Source: Halostagnicola kamekurae (GTDB lineage: Archaea; Halobacteriota; Halobacteria; Halobacteriales; Natrialbaceae). Taken from it: DNA of 64,000 bases. Of this stretch, positions 17,859 through 27,015 are shown piece after piece. The stretch spans positions 28,419-92,418 of the forward strand of contig NZ_FOZS01000005.1 in assembly GCF_900116205.1 (NCBI RefSeq), written 5' to 3'. The position numbers were made by a program, and so were the translations under genes. Within the stretch, counting starts at the first letter, position 1. Each line of letters opens with the position of its first letter. The notes below the pieces were generated by a model. It was not told the DNA's origin. It searched no databases and saw nothing but the letters and a program-made list of their open reading frames with translations.

Positions 17859-19040
17859 TCAGTTGTCTGCGTGAAGACTATCGATTTCTTCTCTCGAATA
17901 CCCGCCGATCTCCTTGAGGACTTCATCCGTGTGTTCGCCGAGCTTCGGGGCTGGCTGAACATCAGGACTCTCGCTGTTGGAGAATTTGATTGGCATTCCA
18001 GGCACGGGAATTTCGTCCCGCCCTTCACTCCGATTCGGAAGATAGTTGAGCATATCTCGATGCTCAAGGTGAGGATCTTTGATGATCTCCTCGATCGTCT
18101 GGACTGGTGCGCACGGAACATCCTCAGTGAGGAGTACATCGACAACGTCGTTCTTCTGTTTTCCCTCCAGCCAATTTTCAATAGTACTATCAATTTCGTC
18201 CATTTCCTGTGCCCGCTTGACCTTCGAGCCGTACTCCTCGCAAATCATGTCCTCACGTCCCATGAGCTCTGCGAGACTCTTCCACTGATGTTCAGTGATG
18301 CAAATAATGGCTACGTAGCCGTCTTCGACCTCGTAGACGTTGTAGGGAGAGATAGCGAGACCGGAATGTTTGTTGCCCGTCCGTGGGGGCGCGTCCATCT
18401 CCGACACCCACGACGAGACGGGGGAAGCTAACGTCGGATACATGCAGTCGAACATACCCACTTCGACGTATTGGCCCTCACCAGTGAACTCCCGTTCGAA
18501 CAGCGCAGCCATCACACCGACGACGAGATGAATTCCCCCGAAGAAGTCGCTAATAGCTGGCCCAGCCTTTACGGGATCCTGATCCGGGAAACCAGTCGTG
18601 TGGATAGCACCGCTCATGGCCTGTATCGTCAGGTCCATCGCAGGGTACTCGGCGTACGGACCGTCGTCCCCGTAGCCAGAACCGTGGGCATACACCAATT
18701 CTGGATTCAACTTGTTCAAATCCTCGTATCCCAAGCTAAGGGAATCCATCGTTCCCGTCGAGTAGTTTTCGATGATGACGTCTGCCTTTTCAGCCAACCG
18801 CCGAAACGCTTCGCGGCCGTCCTCATCTTTAAAATCGATGGTGACCCCCTTCTTATTCGGGTTTAAGTATTGATACTGAGGGGGCTTGCCGTCCTCGGTG
18901 CGTGTCCGAATGTTTTCTCCCCAGGGTGGCTCGATCTTGATTACGTCTGCACCAAGATACGAGAGGATCATCCCGCAGTAGGGGCCTTGATAAATTTGAC
19001 CGAGATCTAGCACTCGTACTCCGCTTAATGGTTGCCGCAT
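17859..19040 (-). CDS. CoA-transferase family III (CaiB/BaiF)
   Basis: Family III CoA-transferase of 393 residues, which moves CoA between carboxylates (for example succinyl-CoA to a free acid). The N terminus MRQPLSGVRVLDLGQIYQGP, the nucleotide-fold block GADVIKIEPP and ENYSTGTMDSLSLGYEDL are typical. The catalytic Asp is in AISDFFGGIHL. I chose the ATG at 19040; a TTG extension to 19067 would only add nine residues. The gene overlaps none, but a truncated acyl-CoA dehydrogenase lies just upstream, so it probably once formed an operon IclR-ACAD-CoA-transferase-crotonase. Confidence 0.9.
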   Translation of the reverse strand: MRQPLSGVRVLDLGQIYQGPYCGMILSYLGADVIKIEPPWGENIRTRTEDGKPPQYQYLNPNKKGVTIDFKDEDGREAFRRLAEKADVIIENYSTGTMDSLSLGYEDLNKLNPELVYAHGSGYGDDGPYAEYPAMDLTIQAMSGAIHTTGFPDQDPVKAGPAISDFFGGIHLVVGVMAALFEREFTGEGQYVEVGMFDCMYPTLASPVSSWVSEMDAPPRTGNKHSGLAISPYNVYEVEDGYVAIICITEHQWKSLAELMGREDMICEEYGSKVKRAQEMDEIDSTIENWLEGKQKNDVVDVLLTEDVPCAPVQTIEEIIKDPHLEHRDMLNYLPNRSEGRDEIPVPGMPIKFSNSESPDVQPAPKLGEHTDEVLKEIGGYSREEIDSLHADN

Positions 19041-19089
19041 AGCAGATATAGGATAGGCAGGGGTCAAAAAAGTATCTCCTGCAGCGGGA

Positions 19090-19420
19090 TTAGTCGAGAC
19101 CGTATTTTTTCAACACCCCCTCCGATTGTATTCCGCTGTACCTCGACCGTTCCACCGGCGATTTTCCATCCACGGATCCACCGATAGAGATACTCAAGCG
19201 GCAATTCTTTCATGTATCCAGAGGCACCATGAATCTGAAGCGCCTCATCGATGACCGAGTGGCCTACTTCGTTGGCCTTCACCTTCGCAATGGATGTCTC
19301 TAATCGGGACGGCTCGCTATCGATAGCGTTCGCGGCCACAAGGTAGATGAGGAGACGAGCGGATTTCAACTCGATCACTGTGTCAGACAGTTCTCATTCG
19401 ATCCCTTGATCCTGTTCCTC
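19090..19420 (-). pseudogene. Acyl-CoA dehydrogenase, C-terminal fragment
   Basis: The fragment matches the last 115 or so residues of the intact enzyme at 22392-23519: SARLLIYLVAANA, KVKANEVGHSVIDEALQIHG and EYLYRWIRGWKIAGGTVEVQ. The Trp codon of the QGIEW motif has become TGA. A run of G near 19117 adds a base, so the true C terminus VLKKYGLD is out of frame. The first 260 or so residues are missing. Confidence 0.85.
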
Positions 19421-19823
19421 GGACAGCTAAAAGCTCATAGCTGGCTGTCATTAGTCTCCTATATGTGGATTTTGGATTGTCGAATGATTTGTTCGCAACG
19501 GCAACCACCATGCAGAAACTCCTATTTTCACTTTGGTAACTGCTTACAGATTGCTTCGCGGGATGATCATCGAAATAGACATCACAGCCGTTGGTAACGG
19601 GATAAATTCATACTACTACTATTAGAGTTATTTTCCCCTAGAGAAAGCCACACACAGATCGACGGGGACTCAGTTAAAGTGGGGAATATCGCGATAAGCG
19701 AGTCTGTATGTAGATATAACTCTCCGGTTGAATAGACGAGCTCTCGTCCGACAGCGAATCTAATTTTTGCCTTGCCAAATTCAGCCTCGAAATCGCAGGC
19801 TTGAGAAAAACGTTGGAAGGAAT
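19421..19823. other. Intergenic stretch, nothing recognised
   Basis: No coding sequence is seen. Given the neighbouring truncated acyl-CoA dehydrogenase, this is probably where its 5' part was lost. Confidence 0.4.
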
Positions 19824-20588
19824 TTACTGAGAATACATGATTCCAAGTTCGAGTTCGTTCACCGCCGCAAGGAGATTATTTGATAGCTCTTCTCGGATCG
19901 TCTTTCCTTTGAAGCGTTGCGCTGGGCCGGATATGGAGAGCGCGCCGAGTAGGAACCCGTTCGGATCTTTGACTGGTGCACCAACAGCGTTGATCCCCAT
20001 ATTGTGTTCCTCGATATTGAAGGCGACACCACGCTCACGGATCTGCTCTAATTCCTCGAGCAGTTCACCTTTGTCCGTGATACTGTTGGAGGTCGATGCT
20101 TCGAGCCCGTATCGTTCAATTATCTCGTGAACGCGTGATTTCGGAAGTTCCGCCAACATCGCTTTTCCAGCCGATGAAACATGAAGTGGAAAGCTACTAC
20201 CAGTGCTTGAGAAGGTCTCGACGGCGAGATGGCCAGTACTATTGTAAACATATCGTCCCCGTCCATGTTCCTCGATTGTAAAATGGGTGCGTCCACCCGA
20301 TTCCTCTGCGAGAGCCTTGACTTGCTCCTTCGCCTTTCGATAACCTGGAGTATGCGTTCGAGCGTATTCCCCAATCCGTAGAAATTCCATACTCGGATAA
20401 TAGATACTTCCTCTGTTGATCACATACTCCTCGTTAAGCAGGGTTTGAAGGTGATTGTACGCAGTACTCGGGGCGATATCTAATGCTTCAGCTACCTCTG
20501 TTACACGAGCGCCATCTCGTTCGATGAGTTCCTGAACTATGTTTAGGCTGATGGTGACCGCCTTGATATTTTTTTGATTTGCTGGCAT
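19824..20588 (-). CDS. IclR-family transcriptional regulator (copy 1)
   Basis: Regulator of 254 residues. A winged HTH (about residues 12-65, EVAEALDIAPSTAYNHLQTL) is followed by the IclR effector-binding domain (LAEESGGRTHFTIEEHGRGR, GKAMLAELPKS and GVAFNIEEHNMGINAVGAPV). IclR proteins bind a small organic ligand and repress or activate catabolic genes. A box A lies about 27 nt before the ATG. It is a close paralogue of the regulator at 21087, in mirror orientation, each followed by an acyl-CoA dehydrogenase gene or its remnant. Confidence 0.93.
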   Translation of the reverse strand: MPANQKNIKAVTISLNIVQELIERDGARVTEVAEALDIAPSTAYNHLQTLLNEEYVINRGSIYYPSMEFLRIGEYARTHTPGYRKAKEQVKALAEESGGRTHFTIEEHGRGRYVYNSTGHLAVETFSSTGSSFPLHVSSAGKAMLAELPKSRVHEIIERYGLEASTSNSITDKGELLEELEQIRERGVAFNIEEHNMGINAVGAPVKDPNGFLLGALSISGPAQRFKGKTIREELSNNLLAAVNELELGIMYSQ

Positions 20589-20610
20589 AAGCGGTTATTT
20601 GCATCGAGGG

Positions 20611-20620
20611 TACTTAAAAT
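20611..20620 (-). promoter_or_regulatory. Box A of IclR copy 1
   Basis: Minus-strand ATTTTAAGTA is centred about 27 nt before the ATG at 20588, indicating a leaderless transcript. Confidence 0.55.
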
Positions 20621-20812
20621 TCGCCTATGGAAAATCTACTGGCCAAGACCTCCTATACTGTTAGAAATATAAGGGAACGATGTGAACCATTCAGTTTGCA
20701 TTCCTCTCCAATTAGCAGTTTGACGAATCTAAGCTGATCGTTCTATCTGGCATTTACATTCACACATGTTTAAATAGGGGCCGTGGGGGATGATCCGGTA
20801 CTTACGAGATCG

Positions 20813-21020
20813 TCAGGGGCGCTGAACCGGCTGTCGAATGGGCTGCGTTCCGGGAAGATCGGTTTCGAGACGAGTGACGTGGGTCGACAGCGATGAGTTC
20901 TTCTTCGATTCGGCGCTGTAGGTGATGACCGATCTGGCTTCTCTGATTGCGCTTCCGACCGGTAATTGGTGTACCGCGCTCACTTCTGTTCCAATACGGA
21001 CGACGAAATCCTTCGCAAGC
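20813..21020 (-). other. Possible decayed coding segment between the two IclR genes
   Basis: One minus frame reads RRIEEELIAVDPRHSSR, which faintly resembles the VDPRYTS region of TnpB-like proteins, but no zinc-finger cysteines follow. I cannot assign it, and chance is possible. The remaining bases between the IclR genes hold their two promoters. Confidence 0.15.
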
Positions 21021-21054
21021 ATACGATTCGTATGACTAGTTTCTACAGAAGCGA

Positions 21055-21065
21055 ACTTTAAATAG
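21055..21065 (+). promoter_or_regulatory. Box A of IclR copy 2
   Basis: A CTTTAAATAG element lies about 26 nt before the ATG at 21087, giving a leaderless transcript. Confidence 0.55.
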
Positions 21066-21086
21066 TAAGGGCTGTATGTAACAGAT

Positions 21087-21851
21087 ATGGAATCCAACCA
21101 CTCGAACATCAGGGCGGTGGAAATCAGCTTCGGAATAATTCAGCAACTTGTCGAACGGGACGGAGCTCGAGTAACCGAACTCGCGGAGGAACTAGACATT
21201 GCGCCGAGTACGGCACATAACCATTTGCGGACGCTCTTGAACAACGGGTTTGTGATCGATGAAGGAAGCGTCTACTATCCCAGTCTTGAGTTCCTCCACG
21301 TCGGGGAATACGCTCGCCAGCGGAAGGTCGGGTATCAGAAGGCCGAACAGCACGTAAAGGCCCTCGCCGAGGAGTCGGGTGGCCGGACGCACTTTACCGT
21401 CTTGGAACACGGTCGCGGGCGGTACGTCTACACTAAAACGGGCGACCTTGCCGTTGAGACGTTCTCTCGGTACGGCAGTCAGTTTCCACTCCACGTGACT
21501 GCAGCTGGCAAGGCGATACTCGCCGAACTGCCGGACTGGCAAATTCAGGAGATCGTCGACCAGCGCGGACTAAAGGCATCGACGGACCAGAGTATTATCG
21601 ATGAGGAAGAACTCTTCGCGGAGTTGGAGACAATCCGCGAACGCGGTGTTGCGTTTAACTTTGAGGAACACAACAAGGGAATCAGCGCGGTTGCAGCGTC
21701 GGCACAGGAACCCAATGGCTCGCTCCTCGGTGCGTTAACGATCTCCGGCCCGACCCAGCGGTTCAAAGGTGACCTCATCCGGAAGGAGTTCCCCGATCTC
21801 CTCCTCGCGAGAGTGAATGAACTGGAATTGGACATAGTCTATTCGGACTGA
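21087..21851 (+). CDS. IclR-family transcriptional regulator (copy 2)
   Basis: Regulator of 254 residues, the same length as copy 1. The HTH region (ELAEELDIAPSTAHNHLRTL) is almost identical to that of copy 1. The ligand domain keeps LAEESGGRTHFTVLEHGRGR but differs at scattered positions, so the two may bind related but different acyl-CoA or acid ligands. It faces the intact acyl-CoA dehydrogenase downstream. The near-identical recognition helix suggests both copies can bind the same operator. Confidence 0.93.
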   Translation: MESNHSNIRAVEISFGIIQQLVERDGARVTELAEELDIAPSTAHNHLRTLLNNGFVIDEGSVYYPSLEFLHVGEYARQRKVGYQKAEQHVKALAEESGGRTHFTVLEHGRGRYVYTKTGDLAVETFSRYGSQFPLHVTAAGKAILAELPDWQIQEIVDQRGLKASTDQSIIDEEELFAELETIRERGVAFNFEEHNKGISAVAASAQEPNGSLLGALTISGPTQRFKGDLIRKEFPDLLLARVNELELDIVYSD

Positions 21852-22391
21852 TTATATACATTCATACTGTTGTAATGAGCTGTGCTCGATGCCCTATAGA
21901 AATCACTACACCTTACCGTAAAATAAATAACAAGCATTCAATAGTCAACCCAATATACGAACGTACTTCTGTAAACAGTTGTTATCTACATCTCCTATCA
22001 ATTGCACTCGAATATTTTTATATATAAAAATATCTATTAATATTCTAGACTGATGATACGATAAAATTATATAATGGGTGATCTACGCTTGCAGATTCAA
22101 CCTCACACAAGACAGATATTTGCCTTGGTACGATTCGGTTCCATGTTTCGGCAGAACAAAACTTAGTGATACGGATTGTTCACATAGCACGATAACCACC
22201 GGTCATATTAGCGGCTAATATTCGGTGTTTGCACACATTCGGGCCATACCGGCCCTGATCCATCGATACCTCGAACGTCATCTCTGCAAAAATACTTCTG
22301 CCTGTAGTAAGGATACAGACTCGTAAATGTTGAGTGAACCGGAGGTCGCGGTACCAAAACACTCAAATGGAATCCAGCCGACCCTCAGAAC
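21852..22391. other. AT-rich intergenic region
   Basis: No gene is seen. The stretch 21940-22080 is markedly A+T-rich for this genome and includes a perfect 22-bp palindrome. It separates the IclR gene from acyl-CoA dehydrogenase. No clear box A is placed at the usual distance from the ATG at 22392. Confidence 0.5.
22012..22033. repeat. Perfect 22-bp A/T palindrome
   Basis: ATATTTTTATATA and its exact continuation TAAAAATAT form a fully self-complementary A/T-only block. It could be a promoter cluster, a regulator site or a DNA unwinding element. Nothing distinguishes these from sequence. Confidence 0.7.
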
Positions 22392-23519
22392 ATGGACTTT
22401 CGACGATCCGATGAACAGAAGTTGATATACCAGACAGCAAACGACATCGCGACAGACCAATTCGCGGAGAAGGCGTTCACTTGGGAGGACGAGTTCCCGT
22501 ACGAGAATCAGAAGATTCTGGCGGAACAGGACCTTCTCGGGATCGGTTTGCCGATGGAGTACGGCGGCGGCGGCTACTCAGTCGTCGAAGTTCTCACCGC
22601 GCAAGAGGCAGTCGGACGCGTCTGCCCCGACACCGCACACATCCTCTCGCGATCATCAATGGGACCGCCGCGGGCGATCGCGGAACTGGGAAGTGAGTAT
22701 CTCAAGGAGAAGTACCTCCCAGCCGTCTGCGACGGGAACTCAATCATCTCTGTCGCGATTTCGGAAGCTGAGGCGGGATCCGACGCTAGCAACATGCAAA
22801 CGAGTGTCGAGCGTGCCAGTGACGAACTTATCCTAAACGGCAGCAAGATGTGGGTAACCAAGGCGGCCCAGTGCGACGCGTTCCTCGTTTACGCGCGGTT
22901 CCCAGACGGCAATATCGGTGCGATCGTCGTCGACAAGGAAACTGATGGCCTCATGCTTGACGACGGTTCGGTCAACATGGCCGGCCACGTCCAACACCAG
23001 CTGTACTTAGATGACTGCACCGTCCACGAAGACCAGGTGTTAGTCCACGAGAAGGACGCATTCAAGCGACTGCTGATCGAGTTCAACGTCGAGCGGTGCC
23101 ACAACGCCATGATGTGCGTCGCCTGCGGTCTCAATTCGTTCGACAAGGCCCTCGACTATGCGAAGAACCGGGAACAGTTCGATCGGCCGGTCGCCGATTT
23201 CCAGGGGATCGAGTGGAAATTAGCCGATATGGCGATGGAACTCGACGCCGCCCGGCTACTGATCTACCGTGCGGCCGCCAATGCCCGCGAGAGCGATCCC
23301 TCACGACTGGAGACCTCGATGGCGAAAGTGAAGGCCAACGAGGTCGGCCAGGAAGTGGTCGACGAGGCAATGCAGATCCACGGTGCGAACGGCTACATGA
23401 AAGATTCGCCGATCGAGTACCTCTACCGGTGGGTACGTGGGTGGAAAATTGCCGGCGGGACGGTTGAGGTCCAGCGAAACGCGATCGCCAGCGAACTGAA
23501 GAAGTACGGACTTGACTGA
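22392..23519 (+). CDS. Acyl-CoA dehydrogenase
   Basis: FAD-dependent dehydrogenase of 375 residues making trans-2-enoyl-CoA and passing electrons to ETF. Typical blocks are LGIGLPMEYGGGGYS, ISEAEAGSDASNMQT, KMWVTKA and the C-terminal QIHGANGYMKDSPIEYLYRW. The usual catalytic Glu of the C-terminal YEGTxEIxR motif is replaced (IAGGTVEVQRN). Instead, FNVERCHNAM has a Glu where isovaleryl-CoA and long-chain dehydrogenases carry their base, hinting at a branched or long substrate. The ETF and ETF-quinone oxidoreductase encoded at 34.2-38.3 kb are its natural electron route. Confidence 0.92.
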   Translation: MDFRRSDEQKLIYQTANDIATDQFAEKAFTWEDEFPYENQKILAEQDLLGIGLPMEYGGGGYSVVEVLTAQEAVGRVCPDTAHILSRSSMGPPRAIAELGSEYLKEKYLPAVCDGNSIISVAISEAEAGSDASNMQTSVERASDELILNGSKMWVTKAAQCDAFLVYARFPDGNIGAIVVDKETDGLMLDDGSVNMAGHVQHQLYLDDCTVHEDQVLVHEKDAFKRLLIEFNVERCHNAMMCVACGLNSFDKALDYAKNREQFDRPVADFQGIEWKLADMAMELDAARLLIYRAAANARESDPSRLETSMAKVKANEVGQEVVDEAMQIHGANGYMKDSPIEYLYRWVRGWKIAGGTVEVQRNAIASELKKYGLD

Positions 23520-23620
23520 TAGGGATTAGCAGAGATACTCATAGATTCGCGGTAAGTGCAGAGTTGGGAGTTTGCTCGTGAGATACGCTTTCAGTTCGGG
23601 CAGCGTTCGATAAAGTTGGT

Positions 23621-23840
23621 CGCTCTTGTGTAGCACTTTGTTGATTTCACAGCGTCGCTTTGATAGCGTGTTTGAGCGCTTCTCTTCCTGGTCTCCGTAG
23701 TAGCTTCCGTCGAAGTTGAAACGCTCGGAGATATTGTGTGAGCTTATCTTTTGAGATGCCTTGATGAGGCGAGAGCCATGGTCGCTGTAGTACGTGAGAG
23801 AAGTTTGGGGCTGGAGGGAGATAATTGACCCACAGGGAGT
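23621..23840 (-). mobile_element. 3' fragment of an IS ending in the MITE-type terminal repeat
   Basis: The terminal sequence CGCTCTTGTGTAG (23621-23633), continuing to TTTGTTGATT, matches the MITE ends at 9748 and 33963. Just inside it a minus frame ends YLRAFQLRRKLLRRPGREAL plus about eight residues and a stop, which looks like a transposase C terminus. I cannot name the family. The fragment is fused to the 5' end of an IS630 relic. Confidence 0.45.
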
Positions 23841-23852
23841 GTCGATTGTCGA

Positions 23853-24932
23853 AAGGACGTTGTTCGCCATCTTTCTGATGAAGAGCTTGATCGGCTCCTG
23901 GCCGAGGCGGACGATCCAAAGGTCGTCCGTCGTCTTACCTTCGTAAAGAATCTCTATGAAGGAGACACGCTTGAGGAGGCAGCAAACCGGGTTGGGAAGT
24001 CTGAATCAACCGGAAGTCGGTGGGGTCGCCGCTGGAATGAGGGTGGACTCGGTCAACTGACGCCGAGCTTCGGGGATGGATGTCCCCCGAAGCTCGGCGA
24101 AGATGAACAAGAAGAGCTTCTCGAACTCCTGCATGAGAGCCAACCATAGAAACAACAGGAGATCTAACTTCTTCTCAACGACGAATTCGATATTGAGTAT
24201 CATCCAGATTATCTGAGCACGTTCCTCCGTGAACTCGGGCTTTTGTACTCAATACCACGAACAAAGCGTCCGTCACGGTCTGATAACGCTGAAGAGATCC
24301 TCGACGAGCGCCTTGATAAGACGTTCGACGAGGACGACAACCAGCCTCACAACAAACACGAAGCCGATGAGGACGGTGGTTTGGGAACCTGACAACGAGA
24401 TCTGTACAGACGGCGGGACTGTTGTTGGATCCTTCGACGCATCACATCCCCAACCGTGGGATAATTCGCGTCGGACGTGGTACGTCGATAACCTACATAT
24501 CAAGCTACCGCTAGTTCGAACCGATGAACCAGCGGTCGGCTTCTATGCACTCAACGGTGAGAATACCGTCTTATTCCTGGAAGATCAGACGAAAGAACAG
24601 ATTTGCGAATGTCTCGAGCAATACGCGAGCAGAATCTCGACAAGCAGGTTCTGCTCGTCTTAGACAATCTTTTCTCGCATACGTGCGAGTACACGCGTAA
24701 GCGAGTGTCCCAACTCGGTATTGATCTTGTATTCTTGCCGGTTGGATCACCGGATCTCAACCCAATTGAATCAATCTGGAAGAGCTTGAAGTGGGAGATT
24801 TCGCCGTTGATCATTGAGAGCGCGGAGGAGTTCCGCACTCTCGTCAGTACTGTTTTCGAAAAATCAACTTGCCGTGTGAGCTTCGCTGGAAACTGGATCG
24901 AGCAGTTCCTTGACTTGCAAAAATCATCTTGA
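23853..24932 (+). pseudogene. IS630-family transposase, frameshifted
   Basis: The N-terminal part (HLSDEELDRLLAEADDPKVV, TLEEAANRVGKSESTGSRW) carries the HTH domains and runs to a stop at about 24147. Later pieces in other frames hold the DDE core: DGGTVVGSFDASHPQPWDNS, LLVLDNLFSHTCEYTRKR and FLPVGSPDLNPIESIWKSLK, the last with the catalytic Glu. Multiple stops and shifts inactivate it. It is not the same subfamily as the IS630 relic at 39360-40395. Confidence 0.85.
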
Positions 24933-24945
24933 GTACTATTAGTCC

Positions 24946-25065
24946 GCCCGAGGCCGCGTCCACGCACGGGCACAGGCGTTTCTTGCCCTGTGCCTTCGTC
25001 TTGTCGTCGCTACCACCAATCACGAACGCGAAGACAATCCAGAAAGTACGATCATCACGGTGTGA
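24946..25065 (+). pseudogene. Transposase C-terminal tail relic
   Basis: A 39-codon end reads GRVHARAQAFLALCLRLVVA and then ends NPESTIITV before the stop. A closely similar tail (GRVHTRAQVFLVLSLRLVVA ... NPGSTV) lies at 50073-50177 on the other strand. Both are followed by GTTCTATGAC. The repetition points to the 3' end of one IS type, not named here. Confidence 0.5.
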
Positions 25066-25125
25066 GAAGAGTTCTATGACTCCCTCGAGACAAAATAATA
25101 AGTTTTAGCCCGAGCGCACCGACGT

Positions 25126-25959
25126 TCAGCGCGGCTCCAGCAGGATGCGTGGCGTCTCGAGCGTCATCGTCGCGATCTCGTCTTCGCTCAGCCCGGCGTT
25201 GACGAGTCGGTCGGCAAACTCCAGTAGTCCCTCCGGTGGCGAAGGGTTCGACGGTTGACCGTAGTCCGTCGAGAGAACACAGCGCTCGGCGCCGACCGCG
25301 TCGACGGTCGTGGCCATCGTCTCGACGTCGACATCGCCTTTCGTCACCGGAAGGTAACACTTCTCGAGGTACGCGCCGCGCTCGGCGAAGGCAACCTGAT
25401 CCTCGTGGGAGAGGTCCATAAAGGCCGATTCGGGGTGCGTGATGAGATAGGGCACTTCGGCGCCCATCGCCTCGAGTTCGTCGAGGATGACGTATGTCTC
25501 GTTAGGGCCAAGGTGGCCGTTCCCGAGCACGACGTCACGACTGGCGTCGGCGACCGTCTCGAGCACGGCGCGAGCGTCGGCGCGGAGTGCACCATCGTCG
25601 GTAAGCGCGGTAAGGTCCTGCCCTTCGAAGGGGAAGTGTCGTCCCGGGGTGTAGTTGGCCGCGCTGAAGGTCGGCAGCCAGACGACGGAGACGCCCATCT
25701 CGATCGCTAATTTGACCGCACTGGGATTGAAGCCGCCGACAAACGTGTTCAACGCGATCGATGAGTAGATGTCGACGTCGGGAACCTGTTTAGCGGCCAT
25801 CCGCGCCATCGGTGCGGTGTTCCAGAAGTGGCTCTTCAGAACGAACCCGCCCAGGTGAGACTCAGAGACTCGCCCCGCGAGCTCGACCGTCCCGTGCTTT
25901 CGCTCCCAAAGCGACGGAGCTGCGTGAACATGGAAATCGATTGCATCGTCCGGCAGCAT
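25126..25959 (-). CDS. Amidohydrolase-like protein (DUF6282-like)
   Basis: Protein of 277 residues opening with a metal-binding motif, AIDFHVHAAPS (HxH), as in amidohydrolase-type TIM barrels. Further possible ligands are in VLKSHFWNT, GNGHLGPNET, YLITHPESAFMDLS and VLSTDYGQP (terminal Asp). I associate it with the DUF6282 group of uncharacterised metal-dependent hydrolases. It is the last gene of a three-gene operon, 3 bp after the 350-residue protein. It probably hydrolyses or decarboxylates an intermediate of that pathway. Confidence 0.7.
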   Translation of the reverse strand: MLPDDAIDFHVHAAPSLWERKHGTVELAGRVSESHLGGFVLKSHFWNTAPMARMAAKQVPDVDIYSSIALNTFVGGFNPSAVKLAIEMGVSVVWLPTFSAANYTPGRHFPFEGQDLTALTDDGALRADARAVLETVADASRDVVLGNGHLGPNETYVILDELEAMGAEVPYLITHPESAFMDLSHEDQVAFAERGAYLEKCYLPVTKGDVDVETMATTVDAVGAERCVLSTDYGQPSNPSPPEGLLEFADRLVNAGLSEDEIATMTLETPRILLEPR

Positions 25960-25962
25960 CGA

Positions 25963-27015
25963 TCAGACCTCCTCGTCGATGCCGACAGTAATCGATCGCG
26001 TCTCGCCGAACGAGTGCAGCGCCATCGAGTGCTTGCCCGCGCCGCCGGCAACAACAACGGTGACGTCTTCCGGTGTCTCGACGAGCGGGATCCTCGCGTC
26101 GTCGTTCTCCACCTCGAACCGATGGTGCCAGGTGTAGTTGTCGGTGATACCGGCCGTCTGGAGCGTCTTGAGCTCGTTTCGGGCGTTGTCGTAGAGGAAC
26201 CACTGAACGTCCTCACGGCTCCAGTTGTTTCGGGCAATGGTATCGGCGTGCTCGGGACCCAAAACGATGCAAATCTCGCCGTGCGTGTGGTGGGAGTTGT
26301 TGTTTCCGACGGTCGCGAACACGTCCGCCGCGACCGTCAGTAGCTCTGCCGGCTTTTCGTTGACGTGGTCATTGATCTCGTGGGGAGCTTCGACGCCCAT
26401 GACCGTCACGGCGCTCTCATCCTCGTCAAACCCGCGCTGGACGTGGAGTGGGTCCCACGGATTCTTCTTTTCATTCTCGGCGATACAGAAGCTGTACTTT
26501 CCGGGATGACCGTGCGTGGCGCGGTCCATATCCCCTGGCGTCCCACCGCCGAGGTTGACGAGGAGCAGACGGACGGTACGTCCGATGGTCGCGTTCGCTC
26601 GGTAGCCCTGTCCGAAGACATTGTAGCCGTAGTTGAGGTTGATCTCTTCAACGATTGGTCCGTTGACGACGAGCATCGGCGCGGCCGGGTGCGTCGTCGC
26701 GTTGACACCGTAAAGGTTGAATTTTTCCTCGGTCATCGCCTCGACCGCCGCGATCAGAACAGGCATGTACGCCGGTTCACAGCCGGCCATTACGGCGTTG
26801 ATTGCGATCTTTTCGACCGTTGCGACCCCGTACTTCGGCGGGATCGTTCCCAACTCCTCATCTGGCTTCCGCGAGGTTCCCTCGAGCATCCGTTCAACGC
26901 GTTCGGCTGTGGGCGGGACGACCGGGAACCCATCGGTCATCTCACGTTGGTAGAGGTAGTCGTTTACGTCCTCAAAGTCGTCGTCGATCGAAATCGTCTC
27001 TGAGTCGAACGTCAT
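25963..27015 (-). CDS. Conserved protein of unknown function, partner of the UGSC protein
   Basis: Protein of 350 residues with no transmembrane helix or signal peptide. Strongly patterned blocks suggest an enzyme: EMTDGFPVVPPTAERV, KIAINAVMAGCEPAYMPV, YRANATIGRTVRLLLVNLGG and NNSHHTHGEICIVLGPEHAD. The first opens like a substrate-binding N terminus, and the His-rich NNNSHHTHGE could bind metal. A single Cys sits in VMAGCEPAY. It overlaps the UGSC gene by four bases (ATGA), so the two are translationally coupled and very likely interact. I do not recognise a characterised homologue. Confidence 0.75.
   Translation of the reverse strand: MTFDSETISIDDDFEDVNDYLYQREMTDGFPVVPPTAERVERMLEGTSRKPDEELGTIPPKYGVATVEKIAINAVMAGCEPAYMPVLIAAVEAMTEEKFNLYGVNATTHPAAPMLVVNGPIVEEINLNYGYNVFGQGYRANATIGRTVRLLLVNLGGGTPGDMDRATHGHPGKYSFCIAENEKKNPWDPLHVQRGFDEDESAVTVMGVEAPHEINDHVNEKPAELLTVAADVFATVGNNNSHHTHGEICIVLGPEHADTIARNNWSREDVQWFLYDNARNELKTLQTAGITDNYTWHHRFEVENDDARIPLVETPEDVTVVVAGGAGKHSMALHSFGETRSITVGIDEEV

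Noticed and set aside
20813..21109. A 98-codon minus-strand gene between the two IclR genes
   Set aside because: It overlaps both the promoter and start of IclR copy 2 and has no convincing family match; it is kept only as possible debris.
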